Below, piece by piece: positions 34,309 through 42,617 of a DNA stretch of 64,000 bases (position 1 is its first letter; every line of letters begins with the position of its first letter). The DNA lies in contig NZ_JAMRYR010000001.1 of assembly GCF_028437565.1 (NCBI RefSeq), forward strand, positions 310,001 through 374,000, given 5' to 3'. Origin of the DNA: Actinomyces sp. B33. Its GTDB lineage: Bacteria > Actinomycetota > Actinomycetes > Actinomycetales > Actinomycetaceae. A program made the position numbers and the translations under genes. The notes below the pieces were generated by a model. That model was not told where the DNA came from, made no database searches, and saw only the letters and a list, made by a program, of their open reading frames with translations.

Positions 34309-37300
34309 ATGCCCCTCGCATCGCAGCACCGACCACGCACCGCCCTGCGGCGCATCGGGACGGGAGCCCTCGGCCTCGTCCTCGCCGCCGGACTCGCCGC
34401 CCCCGCCCACGCAGCCGACACCCCCGACCCGGGAACCGAGCCCCTCGTCGAATACCTCTTCTCCCAGACCTCCGGCGCCGAAGTCCCCAACACCGCCGCC
34501 GGCTCCGCATTCGGCGCCGCCCTCGTCCACAATTCCGCCGACTCCCAATGGACCGGCGATTCGCTGACCCTCACCGGCGGCCCGAAGACCTCCACCGGCA
34601 ACTGGGTCGAACTGCCCGACGACCTCCTCGTCTCCGCCGACTCGGCGACGATCTCCACCGAGATCCTCCTCGACCCGTCCATGACCAGTACCCCGAACTT
34701 CGTGTGGAACATCGGCAACGAGGTCAACCAGAGCTACTTCTTCACCACCGTCACGGGCACGACCCGCACGGCCATCACCACCGGATCCAACCCCGGCGAG
34801 AACAACGCACGATCCTCCATCACCCTCGACCCCCACCGCTGGTACCAACTGACGAGCGTCATCGACGGAGGCGCCGGAACAATCTCCTACTACATCGACG
34901 GGGCCCTCGCCGGTCGGGCGGCCACCGCCCTGACCCCCGCCTCGATCACCGACCAATCCCTCAACACCATCGGCCGCTCCCCCTGGCCCGACCCCCTCTT
35001 CGCAGGCCAGGTCGCCGCCTTCCGCGTCTACGATCGCGCCCTCAACGACGACGAGATCGCCGACCTGGCCGCCCAAGACGCCCTCCTCCACGAGGACAGC
35101 TTCGCCAGGGCCGCCGAGGACCTCGTCACCTCCCTCCCCCCGATCTCCCTGACCGACTCGACGACCCGACTGCCCGACTCCAACGGGCTCGTCACCTGGA
35201 GCGCCGCCCCCGACTCGCCCGTGAGCGTCGACCCCGACGGCCTCACCGCGCGCGCCGAGCAGCCTGACACCGGGGCCGCCCCCATCCAAGCCTCGCTGAC
35301 CGCCACCGCCACCATCCGCGGCGTCACGGCCAGCGCCGACATCCCCGTCACCGTCCGCCCCCGAGCGGGCGCCCACGACACCTACGGATACCTCATGGTC
35401 CACTTCCTCGAGGATTCCGCCGGCTACGCCGAGAAGATTTACCTCGATATCTCCCGCGGCGACAACCCCGAGCAATGGGACCCTCTCAACGGCGGGCAGC
35501 CCATCCTCGCCTCCCACCTGGGCACCACCGGGGTCCGCGACCCATTCATCACCCGCAACCCCGAGACCGGCGTCTACTACATCATCGCCACCGACCTGCG
35601 CGTCTTCGGCGGGGAGACCGGCAGCGCCGGCTGCACGAACTGGTGCCACTGGGCCAACCACGGATCGACCCGGCTCAACGTGTGGGAGTCCACCGACCTC
35701 GTCCACTGGTCCGACCTGCGCCAGATCGACCTCCAAACCCCCGACTCCCCGCGACTCGGCATGGCCTGGGCGCCCGAGGCCCTGTGGGTCCCCGACTATC
35801 ACGAGGACGGGACCGGGGCCTTCGTCTTCTACTGGTCGTCCAACACCTTCGAGGCCGCCGACACCACCCACTCCGGCCCCACCTACAACCGGGTCCTGTG
35901 GGGATCCACGACCGACTTCACCGAGGCGACCTACCGCTACGGGGGCGTCTTCGTCGACACCGGCGGCAACGCCATCGACACGACGATGATCCAGGACCAC
36001 GGCACCACCTACCGGATTACCAAGGACAACGCCTTCGGCAACGGCATCTTCATGGAATCGACCTCCTCCGCCCGCTGGTGGGAGCCGGAGACCGAATGGA
36101 CGAAGACCCAGACGAAGATCGGGGCGAGCTGGTCGGGAGGCAACCCCGGAGGAGTCGAGGGACCCGCCGTGTTCAAGCGCCACGACCGAGACCGCTGGTA
36201 CCTCTACGTCGATGTCATCCCCACGACCGGATACCGACCGATGTGGACCGACGACCTCGACGCCGGATGGCAGTACCTCGATGCCTCGGACTTCTTCATG
36301 GCCCCGTCGACCAAGCACGGAGGCATCATCTCCCTGACCCGGGCCGACTACGACCGTATCCGCAACGCGGACGCGACCGCAGTCGCGGACGGCGCCGCCG
36401 AGGGCATCGGCGCATCCCTCGCCCAGGGGGCGTCCCTCGACGAGATCCGGGCGGCGCTGCCCGACCGGATCGATGTCACCCTGGCCCACGGGAGGGGCAC
36501 CGGGACGCTGCCCGTCTCCTGGGAGGTGTCCTCGGTCGACCCGGCGGCGGCCGGCACGTACGCCATCACCGGAACGGTCGATTCCCTCGGGGCGAATCTC
36601 AACGACTGGGTGGGGGCCGACGGTTCGACGGCCTTCGATGCGGCCGATCGGACGCCGAGGAGCTCGACGCGCCTGACGGTTCCGGCCACGGTGACGATCG
36701 AGGCGACGCCGGTTCCCGAACCGCAGCCGGATCCCCAGCCCCAGCCTGAGCCTGAGCCGAGTCCGCAGCCACAGCCGCAGCCGGATCCCCAGCCCCAGCC
36801 GCAACCGCAACCAGAGCCAGATCCCCAGCCTCAGCCTGACCCGCAACCAGAGCCAGGTCCACAGCCTGAGCCAAGTCCACAGCCTGAGCCTGAGCCGGGT
36901 CCGCAGCCACAGCCGGATGAGGTGTCGGTTGTCGTCGATCGGGTGTCGGTGGTCTATGGGCAGACCGTGGTGATCACGGGGCGCGGGTTCACCCCCGGTG
37001 ATCGGGTCAGCGCGTGGCTCCACTCCGATTCGGTGCTCATCGGGTCGACCGTGGCCGACCGGTACGGCAGGGTCGTGTTCTCCTACGAGGTCGATTCGTC
37101 GATCGAGGTCGGGGACCACCGGATCGTGCTCGTCGACGAGACCGGCGCACGCACGGCCTCGACACCCCTGACGATCCTGGCCTTCTCCCTCCCCACCCCC
37201 GCACCGGAGCCGGCACCCGCACCCGAGCCCGCGGCCGGGTCGAAGCCGGCTCCGACACCGCGACCCCACACGACCACATCCCCCACCACCCTCGCCACCA

Positions 37301-37392
37301 CCGGTACCGATGCCGCGATGCTCGCCGGCCTCGGCCTCGTTCTGGGGATTGGGGGTCTCGCCGCTTTGACCCGCAGGAGAAGGGACCGCTGA
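34309..37392 (+). CDS. Sortase-anchored multidomain GH43 family glycosidase
   Basis: A 1027-residue secreted, wall-attached enzyme. Order: signal peptide (1-36, ending APAHA); LamG-type lectin domain (about 45-260); Ig-like domain (about 265-350); five-bladed GH43 catalytic domain (about 355-690) with catalytic base D411 in [10 protein letters not shown], the MAWAPE motif and probable acid E617 in VEGPAVF; second Ig-like domain (about 690-795); proline-glutamine-rich wall-spanning repeats (801-868); another beta-rich domain; and a sorting signal LATTG (995-999), hydrophobic helix and RRRRDR tail. LAxTG fits class E sortases. GH43 enzymes cleave arabinose-, xylose- or galactose-containing glycans; the specificity is open. 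A GAAGG site precedes the ATG. Confidence 0.93.
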   Translation: MPLASQHRPRTALRRIGTGALGLVLAAGLAAPAHAADTPDPGTEPLVEYLFSQTSGAEVPNTAAGSAFGAALVHNSADSQWTGDSLTLTGGPKTSTGNWVELPDDLLVSADSATISTEILLDPSMTSTPNFVWNIGNEVNQSYFFTTVTGTTRTAITTGSNPGENNARSSITLDPHRWYQLTSVIDGGAGTISYYIDGALAGRAATALTPASITDQSLNTIGRSPWPDPLFAGQVAAFRVYDRALNDDEIADLAAQDALLHEDSFARAAEDLVTSLPPISLTDSTTRLPDSNGLVTWSAAPDSPVSVDPDGLTARAEQPDTGAAPIQASLTATATIRGVTASADIPVTVRPRAGAHDTYGYLMVHFLEDSAGYAEKIYLDISRGDNPEQWDPLNGGQPILASHLGTTGVRDPFITRNPETGVYYIIATDLRVFGGETGSAGCTNWCHWANHGSTRLNVWESTDLVHWSDLRQIDLQTPDSPRLGMAWAPEALWVPDYHEDGTGAFVFYWSSNTFEAADTTHSGPTYNRVLWGSTTDFTEATYRYGGVFVDTGGNAIDTTMIQDHGTTYRITKDNAFGNGIFMESTSSARWWEPETEWTKTQTKIGASWSGGNPGGVEGPAVFKRHDRDRWYLYVDVIPTTGYRPMWTDDLDAGWQYLDASDFFMAPSTKHGGIISLTRADYDRIRNADATAVADGAAEGIGASLAQGASLDEIRAALPDRIDVTLAHGRGTGTLPVSWEVSSVDPAAAGTYAITGTVDSLGANLNDWVGADGSTAFDAADRTPRSSTRLTVPATVTIEATPVPEPQPDPQPQPEPEPSPQPQPQPDPQPQPQPQPEPDPQPQPDPQPEPGPQPEPSPQPEPEPGPQPQPDEVSVVVDRVSVVYGQTVVITGRGFTPGDRVSAWLHSDSVLIGSTVADRYGRVVFSYEVDSSIEVGDHRIVLVDETGARTASTPLTILAFSLPTPAPEPAPAPEPAAGSKPAPTPRPHTTTSPTTLATTGTDAAMLAGLGLVLGIGGLAALTRRRRDR
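36714..36912 (+). repeat. In-gene repeats coding Pro-Gln/Pro-Glu tract
   Basis: About 200 bases of short repeats with the core CAGCC(G/T/C) GA(G/T)CC encode alternating P-Q-P, P-E-P and P-D-P units. Such tracts span the cell wall in Gram-positive surface proteins and are prone to length changes by slippage. Confidence 0.85.
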
Positions 37393-37445
37393 GCGTCGGC
37401 TAACGGCGGCGGTACGCACGGAGGAATCCACCGCCGCGCCCGAGG

Positions 37446-37480
37446 AGGGGTGGGGACCGGGTTGCCTGGTTCCCACCCCT
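37446..37480 (+). terminator. Hairpin after GH43 gene
   Basis: AGGGGTGGGGA pairs with TCCCACCCCT (one bulged G) followed by TTAG, 54 bases past the stop. Confidence 0.5.
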
Positions 37481-37825
37481 TAGGTCGGGTTGAACTCCCC
37501 GGGGGACAGGAGCAACCGAAGGAGGAGCACCGATTCCCCTCTCCCGGACCGGGCCGGACTCTCGAAAGCAGGAACAACCCGAGGAGGAAACCCCGGCCCC
37601 CGCCCTTCAGGCCGGACCCGATGGAGGCAATCCACGCCTCGCCCTCCCCCAACCCCCGGGCCGAATTCCCGAGGACGAGACCCCGGCCCCCGCCCTCGGA
37701 TCGGGTCGGCCTCCCCACTAGCCATGACGACACGGACCGGTGAACACCGCAGACTCTGACCGCCGAGTCCTCGTCCAGTACCGTCCTCAACAGGCACTCC
37801 GCACTCCCCCCTCCTCTCTTCTCCT

Positions 37826-37881
37826 CCCCCGAAAACGAACATTTCCCACCTAATCCGGTAGGAAATGTTCGTTTTCGGGGG
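37826..37881. repeat. Palindromic intergenic repeat, copy A (symmetric form)
   Basis: Perfect 21-base arms (37826-37846 and 37861-37881) beginning CCCCCGAAAACGAAC, with a 14-base centre. The left arm is shared with three other elements at 45.5, 48.7 and 50.8 kb. This copy is fully symmetric; the others carry a different right half. Confidence 0.8.
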
Positions 37882-38134
37882 AAAGGGGAGCCGAGGTATC
37901 GATCCTGCTCGACCGCGAGTTTCACCGGCCATCATTTTTGAGGGGATAAGTCCAGGAAATCGAGGTAGTCGGCGATGGACCCCCCACACACACGGACACT
38001 CCCATCCGCACCCCCGCAGTCGAGCACCGCCGGGTCCACTAGTTGCACGAATCGCATCCACAGCCACGCGCGCCGCCGACGCGGCACAACTCACCAGCTT
38101 CAGCCCCGGCATGCGAAAACCCCGAGCGCACGAA

Positions 38135-38173
38135 GAAGCCCCAGGACATCGGTGAACGATGTCCTGGGGCTTC
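38135..38173 (-). terminator. Hairpin downstream of tRNA-Thr
   Basis: A perfect 16-bp stem (38135-38150 with 38158-38173), 7-base loop, lies 7 bases past the tRNA 3' end on the minus strand, followed there by TTC. Confidence 0.7.
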
Positions 38174-38179
38174 ACGTGG

Positions 38180-38252
38180 AGCCGCCTGTGGGAATCGAAC
38201 CCACGACCTATTCATTACGAGTGAATCGCTCTGCCGACTGAGCTAAGGCGGC
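38180..38252 (-). tRNA. tRNA-Thr (anticodon CGU)
   Basis: Read on the minus strand, a 7-bp acceptor stem GCCGCCT/AGGCGGC closes a full cloverleaf. The D arm is in TAGCTCAGTCGGCAGAGC, the anticodon stem ATTCA/TGAAT encloses CTCGTAA with anticodon CGT, and the T arm contains GGTTCGATTCC. No CCA is encoded. It decodes ACG. A TACAGT hexamer upstream may be its -10. Confidence 0.95.
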
Positions 38253-38447
38253 CGCGCCCGCAATCCCATCAGGACCTCAGGCAACGCGCCTACTGTAATC
38301 GTCCACGAGTCGCCGGAGCAAACCACCGCCGAGGCCTCCACCCATGGAACCGATCACAGGAGAGCCGACCGACTCCCACCACCACGTTCATGGCGAGCAG
38401 ACGCGCGTCGGAGCATCATCGGCATCGTCCCGATCCCATCCGAGCGC

Positions 38448-40070
38448 TCACGACGAGCAGACCAGCCCGTCCTCGGGCACCCGCCCGCCGACGAGGTACC
38501 CCTCGACGGCATCGACGACGCAGGGGTTCGCCAGCTTCGAATAGGCGGTGTGGTCCCACCCCTCGTTCGTCACGAGAACACCGGATTCGAGCTGCTCGGC
38601 CAGCGACTGCGCCATGACGTAGGGGGTCGCCGGGTCGTGGGTCGTCCCGATGACGACGACGGGGCCCACCCCCGCCGCCGCGATCGGAGCGCGCGGCGCG
38701 TGCTCGGCCGGCCACTGGTCGAGGCCCACCGACGAGTACCCGGCGAAACTCCCGAAGACCCGCAGCTCCTCCTTGAGCCGCTTCGCCTGGGCTTCCCACT
38801 CCTCGGGGGTGCCCGCGGGCGGGTAGTCGAGGCTGTTGATCGCGATGAGGGCGTCGGCCGACGTCGACGAGTAGGTCCCGTCAGAGTTGCGGTCGTTGAG
38901 GAAGTCCGCGAGGAAGAGCATCTGAGAACCGTCGTTATCGCCGATGGCCTGCCTCATCGCCTCCGTCAGCGCCGAATAGGTCTGCGTCGAGTACATCAGC
39001 CCGATGACCGTCGTCAGGGCGAGGTTCTGGGTCAGGGGCCTGTCGGGATCGGAGGTCTCCAGAGGAGAATCCCCCAGGCGCTCGAGGAAGTCGGCGACCT
39101 GGGCGACCCCGGCGTCGACGTCCCCCGTGAGGGGGCATCCGGCCGCTGCCTGGCAGTCCTCCACCCAATGCCGGATCGACGCCTCGAACCCCCTCATCTG
39201 CAGTTCGGACACCTCGGAGACGCTCAGCGACGGATCCAGGGCGCCGTCGAGGACGAGGCGGCCGGTGGACTGGGGGAACAGCTCGGCGTAGGTGGCCCCG
39301 AGGAAGGTCCCGTAGGAGTAGCCGAGGTAGTTGAAGGACTCCTGTCCGAGCAGGGCCCGGACCATGTCGAAGTCCCGCGCGGCCGAGACGGTGTCGATGT
39401 GGCGGAACAGGTCGCCGGACAGCTCCCGGCACCCGGCCGCGAGTTCTCGCGTGTTCTCCTCCATCTGGGCGATCCTCGCCCGGGGGTCGTCCTCGCCGGC
39501 GGCGACCCTTTCGGCGTTGTGCCGGTCCCGCTGCTCATCGGTCATGCAGACGACCGGGGTGGAGGCTCCGACGCCGCGCGGGTCCAGGGCGACGATGTCG
39601 TAGGCGTCGACGAGGGCGTCGCCGAGGTTCTCGCCGACCTGGTGGGTCAGCGACTTGACGGCCGCCCCGCCGGGCCCGCCGAGGTTGTAGAAGAGGGCGG
39701 GCGCGCCGTCCCTCCCCGAGCGGTGAACCGCCAGGGACAAGGAGATCTGCTCGCCCCGGGGGTCGTCCCAGTCGAGGGGGGCCGTGACGGTCGCGCACCT
39801 GTAGGACGACATGTCGCGGGGGGCGCGCTCGGATTTCGAGGTGATGGCGTCGGGATCGCAGTCCGTCCACTCGATGGTCTGGGCGTAGAAGTCCTCGGCG
39901 CCCGCGGCGGCGATCGGGGGCGCGCTCTGCGCGGTGGTCGCGCCCGTGGAGGGGGACGCGGGCCGGACCGGGGAGGAGAACCCCTGCCAGATCATCGCGA
40001 TGACCATCGTGACGACGATGATGACGGCGAGGACCGAGGCGATGACGATGCCGATGCTGCGCGTTCTCAT
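38448..40070 (-). CDS. Membrane-anchored alpha/beta hydrolase, tripeptidyl aminopeptidase-like
   Basis: A 540-residue extracytoplasmic serine hydrolase related to Streptomyces tripeptidyl aminopeptidases (peptidase S33 with a TAP-like C-terminal domain). One N-terminal transmembrane helix (about 6-28) without lipobox anchors it. The oxyanion motif is FYNLGGPGGAAV; the nucleophile S252 is in LGYSYGTFLG; the acid is in GTTHDPATPY and the histidine in EGWDHTAY. Four or more cysteines suggest disulfides. Start ATG 40070 sits six bases from a TACACT -10, so the mRNA is probably leaderless. Likely trims N-terminal peptides outside the membrane. Confidence 0.9.
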   Translation of the reverse strand: MRTRSIGIVIASVLAVIIVVTMVIAMIWQGFSSPVRPASPSTGATTAQSAPPIAAAGAEDFYAQTIEWTDCDPDAITSKSERAPRDMSSYRCATVTAPLDWDDPRGEQISLSLAVHRSGRDGAPALFYNLGGPGGAAVKSLTHQVGENLGDALVDAYDIVALDPRGVGASTPVVCMTDEQRDRHNAERVAAGEDDPRARIAQMEENTRELAAGCRELSGDLFRHIDTVSAARDFDMVRALLGQESFNYLGYSYGTFLGATYAELFPQSTGRLVLDGALDPSLSVSEVSELQMRGFEASIRHWVEDCQAAAGCPLTGDVDAGVAQVADFLERLGDSPLETSDPDRPLTQNLALTTVIGLMYSTQTYSALTEAMRQAIGDNDGSQMLFLADFLNDRNSDGTYSSTSADALIAINSLDYPPAGTPEEWEAQAKRLKEELRVFGSFAGYSSVGLDQWPAEHAPRAPIAAAGVGPVVVIGTTHDPATPYVMAQSLAEQLESGVLVTNEGWDHTAYSKLANPCVVDAVEGYLVGGRVPEDGLVCSS

Positions 40071-40076
40071 GTGCGC

Positions 40077-40082
40077 AGTGTA
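40077..40082 (-). promoter_or_regulatory. -10 element of hydrolase gene, leaderless type
   Basis: TACACT on the minus strand, six bases before the ATG at 40070. Confidence 0.5.
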
Positions 40083-40401
40083 CGAGGGCCCGCCCTCGCG
40101 TGCGGATCCGCCTCCTCGCGCGATGCTCAGCCGGAGCCGGCCGAAGACCGACTCGCCCCTCCACGGGAGACCCGGCCGGCGAGAGCGGCGAGCCCCTCGC
40201 CGCATCCCGCCGATGCCCGAGCGGCGACCGTTGCTAGCCCGTAATGAAAGGAGTCTCGTGGGAGGTCGTGAAACGGGTCCGACCAGCGGGACCGCCCACG
40301 TCCTGGGATCTCACCGTCGTCACGCGCCCGGCCGGGCGGTCCGGCCCCCGCCCGAGCCAGACGATCGGCCGGCTCGACGCCCTTGATCCCGCCGATCCTC
40401 C
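40083..40401. other. 319-base spacer without a supported gene
   Basis: Between the hydrolase promoter and the holB stop. A + strand GTG at 40258 follows AAAGGAG and opens 42 codons of basic low-complexity sequence with no family match; I do not call it a gene. Nothing else recognisable. Confidence 0.4.
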
Positions 40402-41640
40402 CTAGACCTGGGGGCGCAGGGAGATCGCCATCGCCTCGAGGACGAGGAGCGGGTTCCCGTTGGCCAGGAGCCTGCGGCGCGCGTCCTCGATGGACGCGAT
40501 CCTCTCCATCGTCTGGCGCGGACGCGAGTCCCCGGCGAGCTCCGCGACGAGGTCGGCGAGATCCGTATTGACGAGCTCCTGGCCCGTGGAGAGCTGGATC
40601 ATGAGGACGTCCCGGTAGATCGCCAGCAGATCGACGAGGGCGCGGTCGAGGGCGTCGTTGAGGGCCCGCTTCTGCCGGCGCTTCTGGTCCTCCTCCAGTG
40701 ATCGGAGGAGGCCCCGGGACTGACGGGCCACGGCCTCCCCGTCCTCGACGCCGAGCTGGCGCATGAGCTCGGCCCTCTCGCGGGCGTCCCGCTCGGCCGT
40801 CTGGGCCTCGGCCTGCTCCTTCGCGGTCTCCAGGAGCCGATCGGCGGCGAACACGGCTTCGCCGACGGAGCGCACGCGCACGGGCGCGGCGATGATCTCC
40901 CGTCGGCGCCGGCGCATCTGCGGATCGCGGGCCAGTGCCCGGGCCAGGCCGATGTGGGACTGGGCGGCTCGGGCCGATTCGAGGGCCGTCGCGGCATCGG
41001 CCGCCCCCTCGCGGACGAGGAGGTCGGCGACCGCCTGGGCCCGGGGGATCCGCAACCCCAAATGCCGGCAGCGGGACCGAATCGTCTGGATCATGTCCTC
41101 GGGGCTGGGCGCGCACAAGACCCACACGGTCCTCTCGGGCGGCTCCTCGATGGCTTTGAGGAGCGCGTTGGCGCCCTGCTCGTTGAGGCGGTCGGCGTCC
41201 TCGACGACGATGACGAGCCAGCGCCCCTGGGAGGGGGCGGACTGGGCCTGGTGGACGAGGCCCCGGGCGGTCTGCGTGGTGATGATCGAGCCCTCGGTGG
41301 CGACGAAGCGGACATCGCCGTTCGTGCGGCCCATCGTCGTGCGGCATCCGGGGCACCGGCCGCACCCCGGTTCGGGCCCGGTGCATTGGAGGGCCGCGGC
41401 GAAGGCGCGGGCCGCGACGGATCGGCCGGATCCCGGGGGCCCGGTGATGAGCCACGCGTGGCTCATCGACCGCGAATCCGCCGAGGCCGCCCCATTCCGG
41501 TCGTCCGTCGCGGGAGCGCCGTCGCCCTCCCCGCGCGGGCCGTCGATGAGAGCCCGGGCTCCGGCGGCGGCCTCGACGAGGACCCTCACCGCCGCCTCCT
41601 GCCCGACGAGCTCGCCCCAGACCGGGCCGGGGGCCGTCAT
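40402..41640 (-). CDS. holB: DNA polymerase III delta' subunit
   Basis: A clamp-loader subunit of the replicative polymerase, 412 residues. It has the AAA+ fold with Walker A-like GPPGSGRS (the usual lysine is replaced by arginine), a four-cysteine zinc site in CTGPEPGCGRCPGC, VVEDADRLNEQGANALLKAIEEPP as Walker B/sensor region and IRSRCRHLGLR as sensor 1 stretch. A roughly 40-residue polar insertion follows the first helix. ATG at 41640 overlaps the tmk stop (ATGA), the tmk-holB order common in actinobacteria. Confidence 0.93.
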   Translation of the reverse strand: MTAPGPVWGELVGQEAAVRVLVEAAAGARALIDGPRGEGDGAPATDDRNGAASADSRSMSHAWLITGPPGSGRSVAARAFAAALQCTGPEPGCGRCPGCRTTMGRTNGDVRFVATEGSIITTQTARGLVHQAQSAPSQGRWLVIVVEDADRLNEQGANALLKAIEEPPERTVWVLCAPSPEDMIQTIRSRCRHLGLRIPRAQAVADLLVREGAADAATALESARAAQSHIGLARALARDPQMRRRRREIIAAPVRVRSVGEAVFAADRLLETAKEQAEAQTAERDARERAELMRQLGVEDGEAVARQSRGLLRSLEEDQKRRQKRALNDALDRALVDLLAIYRDVLMIQLSTGQELVNTDLADLVAELAGDSRPRQTMERIASIEDARRRLLANGNPLLVLEAMAISLRPQV

Positions 41641-42539
41641 AGGAGGCTGCCGTCCTCGGCGGGATCCCACAGGGCGCCCTGGGCCTCGTCGCCGAGGAGG
41701 CCCAGCAGGCCCGCGGCCCTGACCGGCGCGGCCGACCCGATCCCCCGCACCGGTTCCTCGACGGGCGCGGCGGCCCGCGGGCCGTCCTGCCGGCCCGTCT
41801 CCTCGTCGTCCCCGGAGCCGCGCGCCCCGTCGGCGCCCCGGGCCCCGCTCGGACCGTCCTGGTCGCCGACGGGGGCCGCCGGCGCGAGGCCGAGCTGCGC
41901 CCAGCGCTCCTCGAGAACGCCCCGGATCTCGGAGAACACCTCGTCGGGGGTCCCGACCGCGTCGATGACGACGATCCGGTCGGGCTCGGCGTCCGCTAGG
42001 CGCAGGTACTCGTGACGGACCCGCTCGTGGAAGTCCCGGGACTCCCGTTCGAGGCGGTCCGGCGCGTCGGTGCGGCGGCGCGCGCCGACCTCGGGCGGCA
42101 GATCGAGGAGGAAGGTCAGGGACGGGCGAAGGTCGTTCGTCGCCCACCGGGACAGGGCGGCGATCTCGTCGACGCCGAGATCGCGGGCCGCGCCCTGGTA
42201 GGCCAGGGAGGAGTCGATGTACCGGTCCGACAGGACGATCCTCCCCCGGTCGAGGGCGGGGCGCACGACGGTGGCCACGTGGTAGGCGCGGTCGGCGGCG
42301 TACAGGAGGGCCTCGGTCCGGGCGTCGACGTCCTCGGGGCCGTTCTGGATGAGGCGGCGCAGGTCATGGCCCAGGGCGGTGCCGCCGGGCTCGCGGGTGA
42401 CGAGGACGTGGTGGTCGCGCGCCTCGATCCAGGCGCGGACGCGCTGGATCTGGGTGGACTTGCCCGAGCCATCACCGCCCTCGAAAGTGATGAAGACGCC
42501 GCCGTCGGCCATCGTGTGCTCCACCTCAGTCAGCTCCAT
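41637..42539 (-). CDS. tmk: Thymidylate kinase with C-terminal extension
   Basis: Phosphorylates dTMP to dTDP. The kinase core (about 1-215) has P-loop FEGGDGSGKST, the DR motif in VLSDRYIDSSLAYQGAARDLG and the REPGGT nucleoside loop; a lid region RRRTDAPDRLERE follows. The remaining roughly 80 residues form a low-complexity acidic/alanine-rich tail not seen in standard 205-215 residue enzymes. ATG at 42539 follows GAGG; a second ATG at 42512 would place MADGGVFITFEGG at the start, which fits the family better. It is downstream of topA by 78 bases. Confidence 0.93.
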   Translation of the reverse strand: MELTEVEHTMADGGVFITFEGGDGSGKSTQIQRVRAWIEARDHHVLVTREPGGTALGHDLRRLIQNGPEDVDARTEALLYAADRAYHVATVVRPALDRGRIVLSDRYIDSSLAYQGAARDLGVDEIAALSRWATNDLRPSLTFLLDLPPEVGARRRTDAPDRLERESRDFHERVRHEYLRLADAEPDRIVVIDAVGTPDEVFSEIRGVLEERWAQLGLAPAAPVGDQDGPSGARGADGARGSGDDEETGRQDGPRAAAPVEEPVRGIGSAAPVRAAGLLGLLGDEAQGALWDPAEDGSLL

Positions 42540-42617
42540 GGGAGAATCCTCGCATGCGCCGCGGGCATCTGAGTCCGCGACCCCGTCTCGCCGACGGGTC
42601 CCCCGTCGACCGGCCCG

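Larger units (their letters stand above)
37393..38179. other. 787-base region without a gene
   Basis: Lies between the GH43 gene and tRNA-Thr. It contains a hairpin after GH43, a strong palindromic repeat at 37826-37881 and the tRNA terminator. Open frames here have no ribosome sites, no family resemblance and skewed composition. Position beside a tRNA makes it a possible old insertion site, but I see no integrase or att duplication. Confidence 0.5.

Noticed and set aside
36714-36912. CRISPR-like short repeats
   Set aside because: They are in-frame codons of a Pro-Gln tract in a surface protein, with no spacers.
34195-37476. Long minus-strand open frame opposite the GH43 gene, with leucine/arginine repeats
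   Set aside because: The repeats are the reverse reading of the PQ-coding tract; no start signal and no domains.
37393-38252. Integrative element beside tRNA-Thr
   Set aside because: No integrase, no duplicated tRNA end and no mobile genes nearby.
40258-40386. GTG-started 42-codon ORF after AAAGGAG
   Set aside because: Basic, low-complexity, no relatives recognised; a single good ribosome-like word is not enough.
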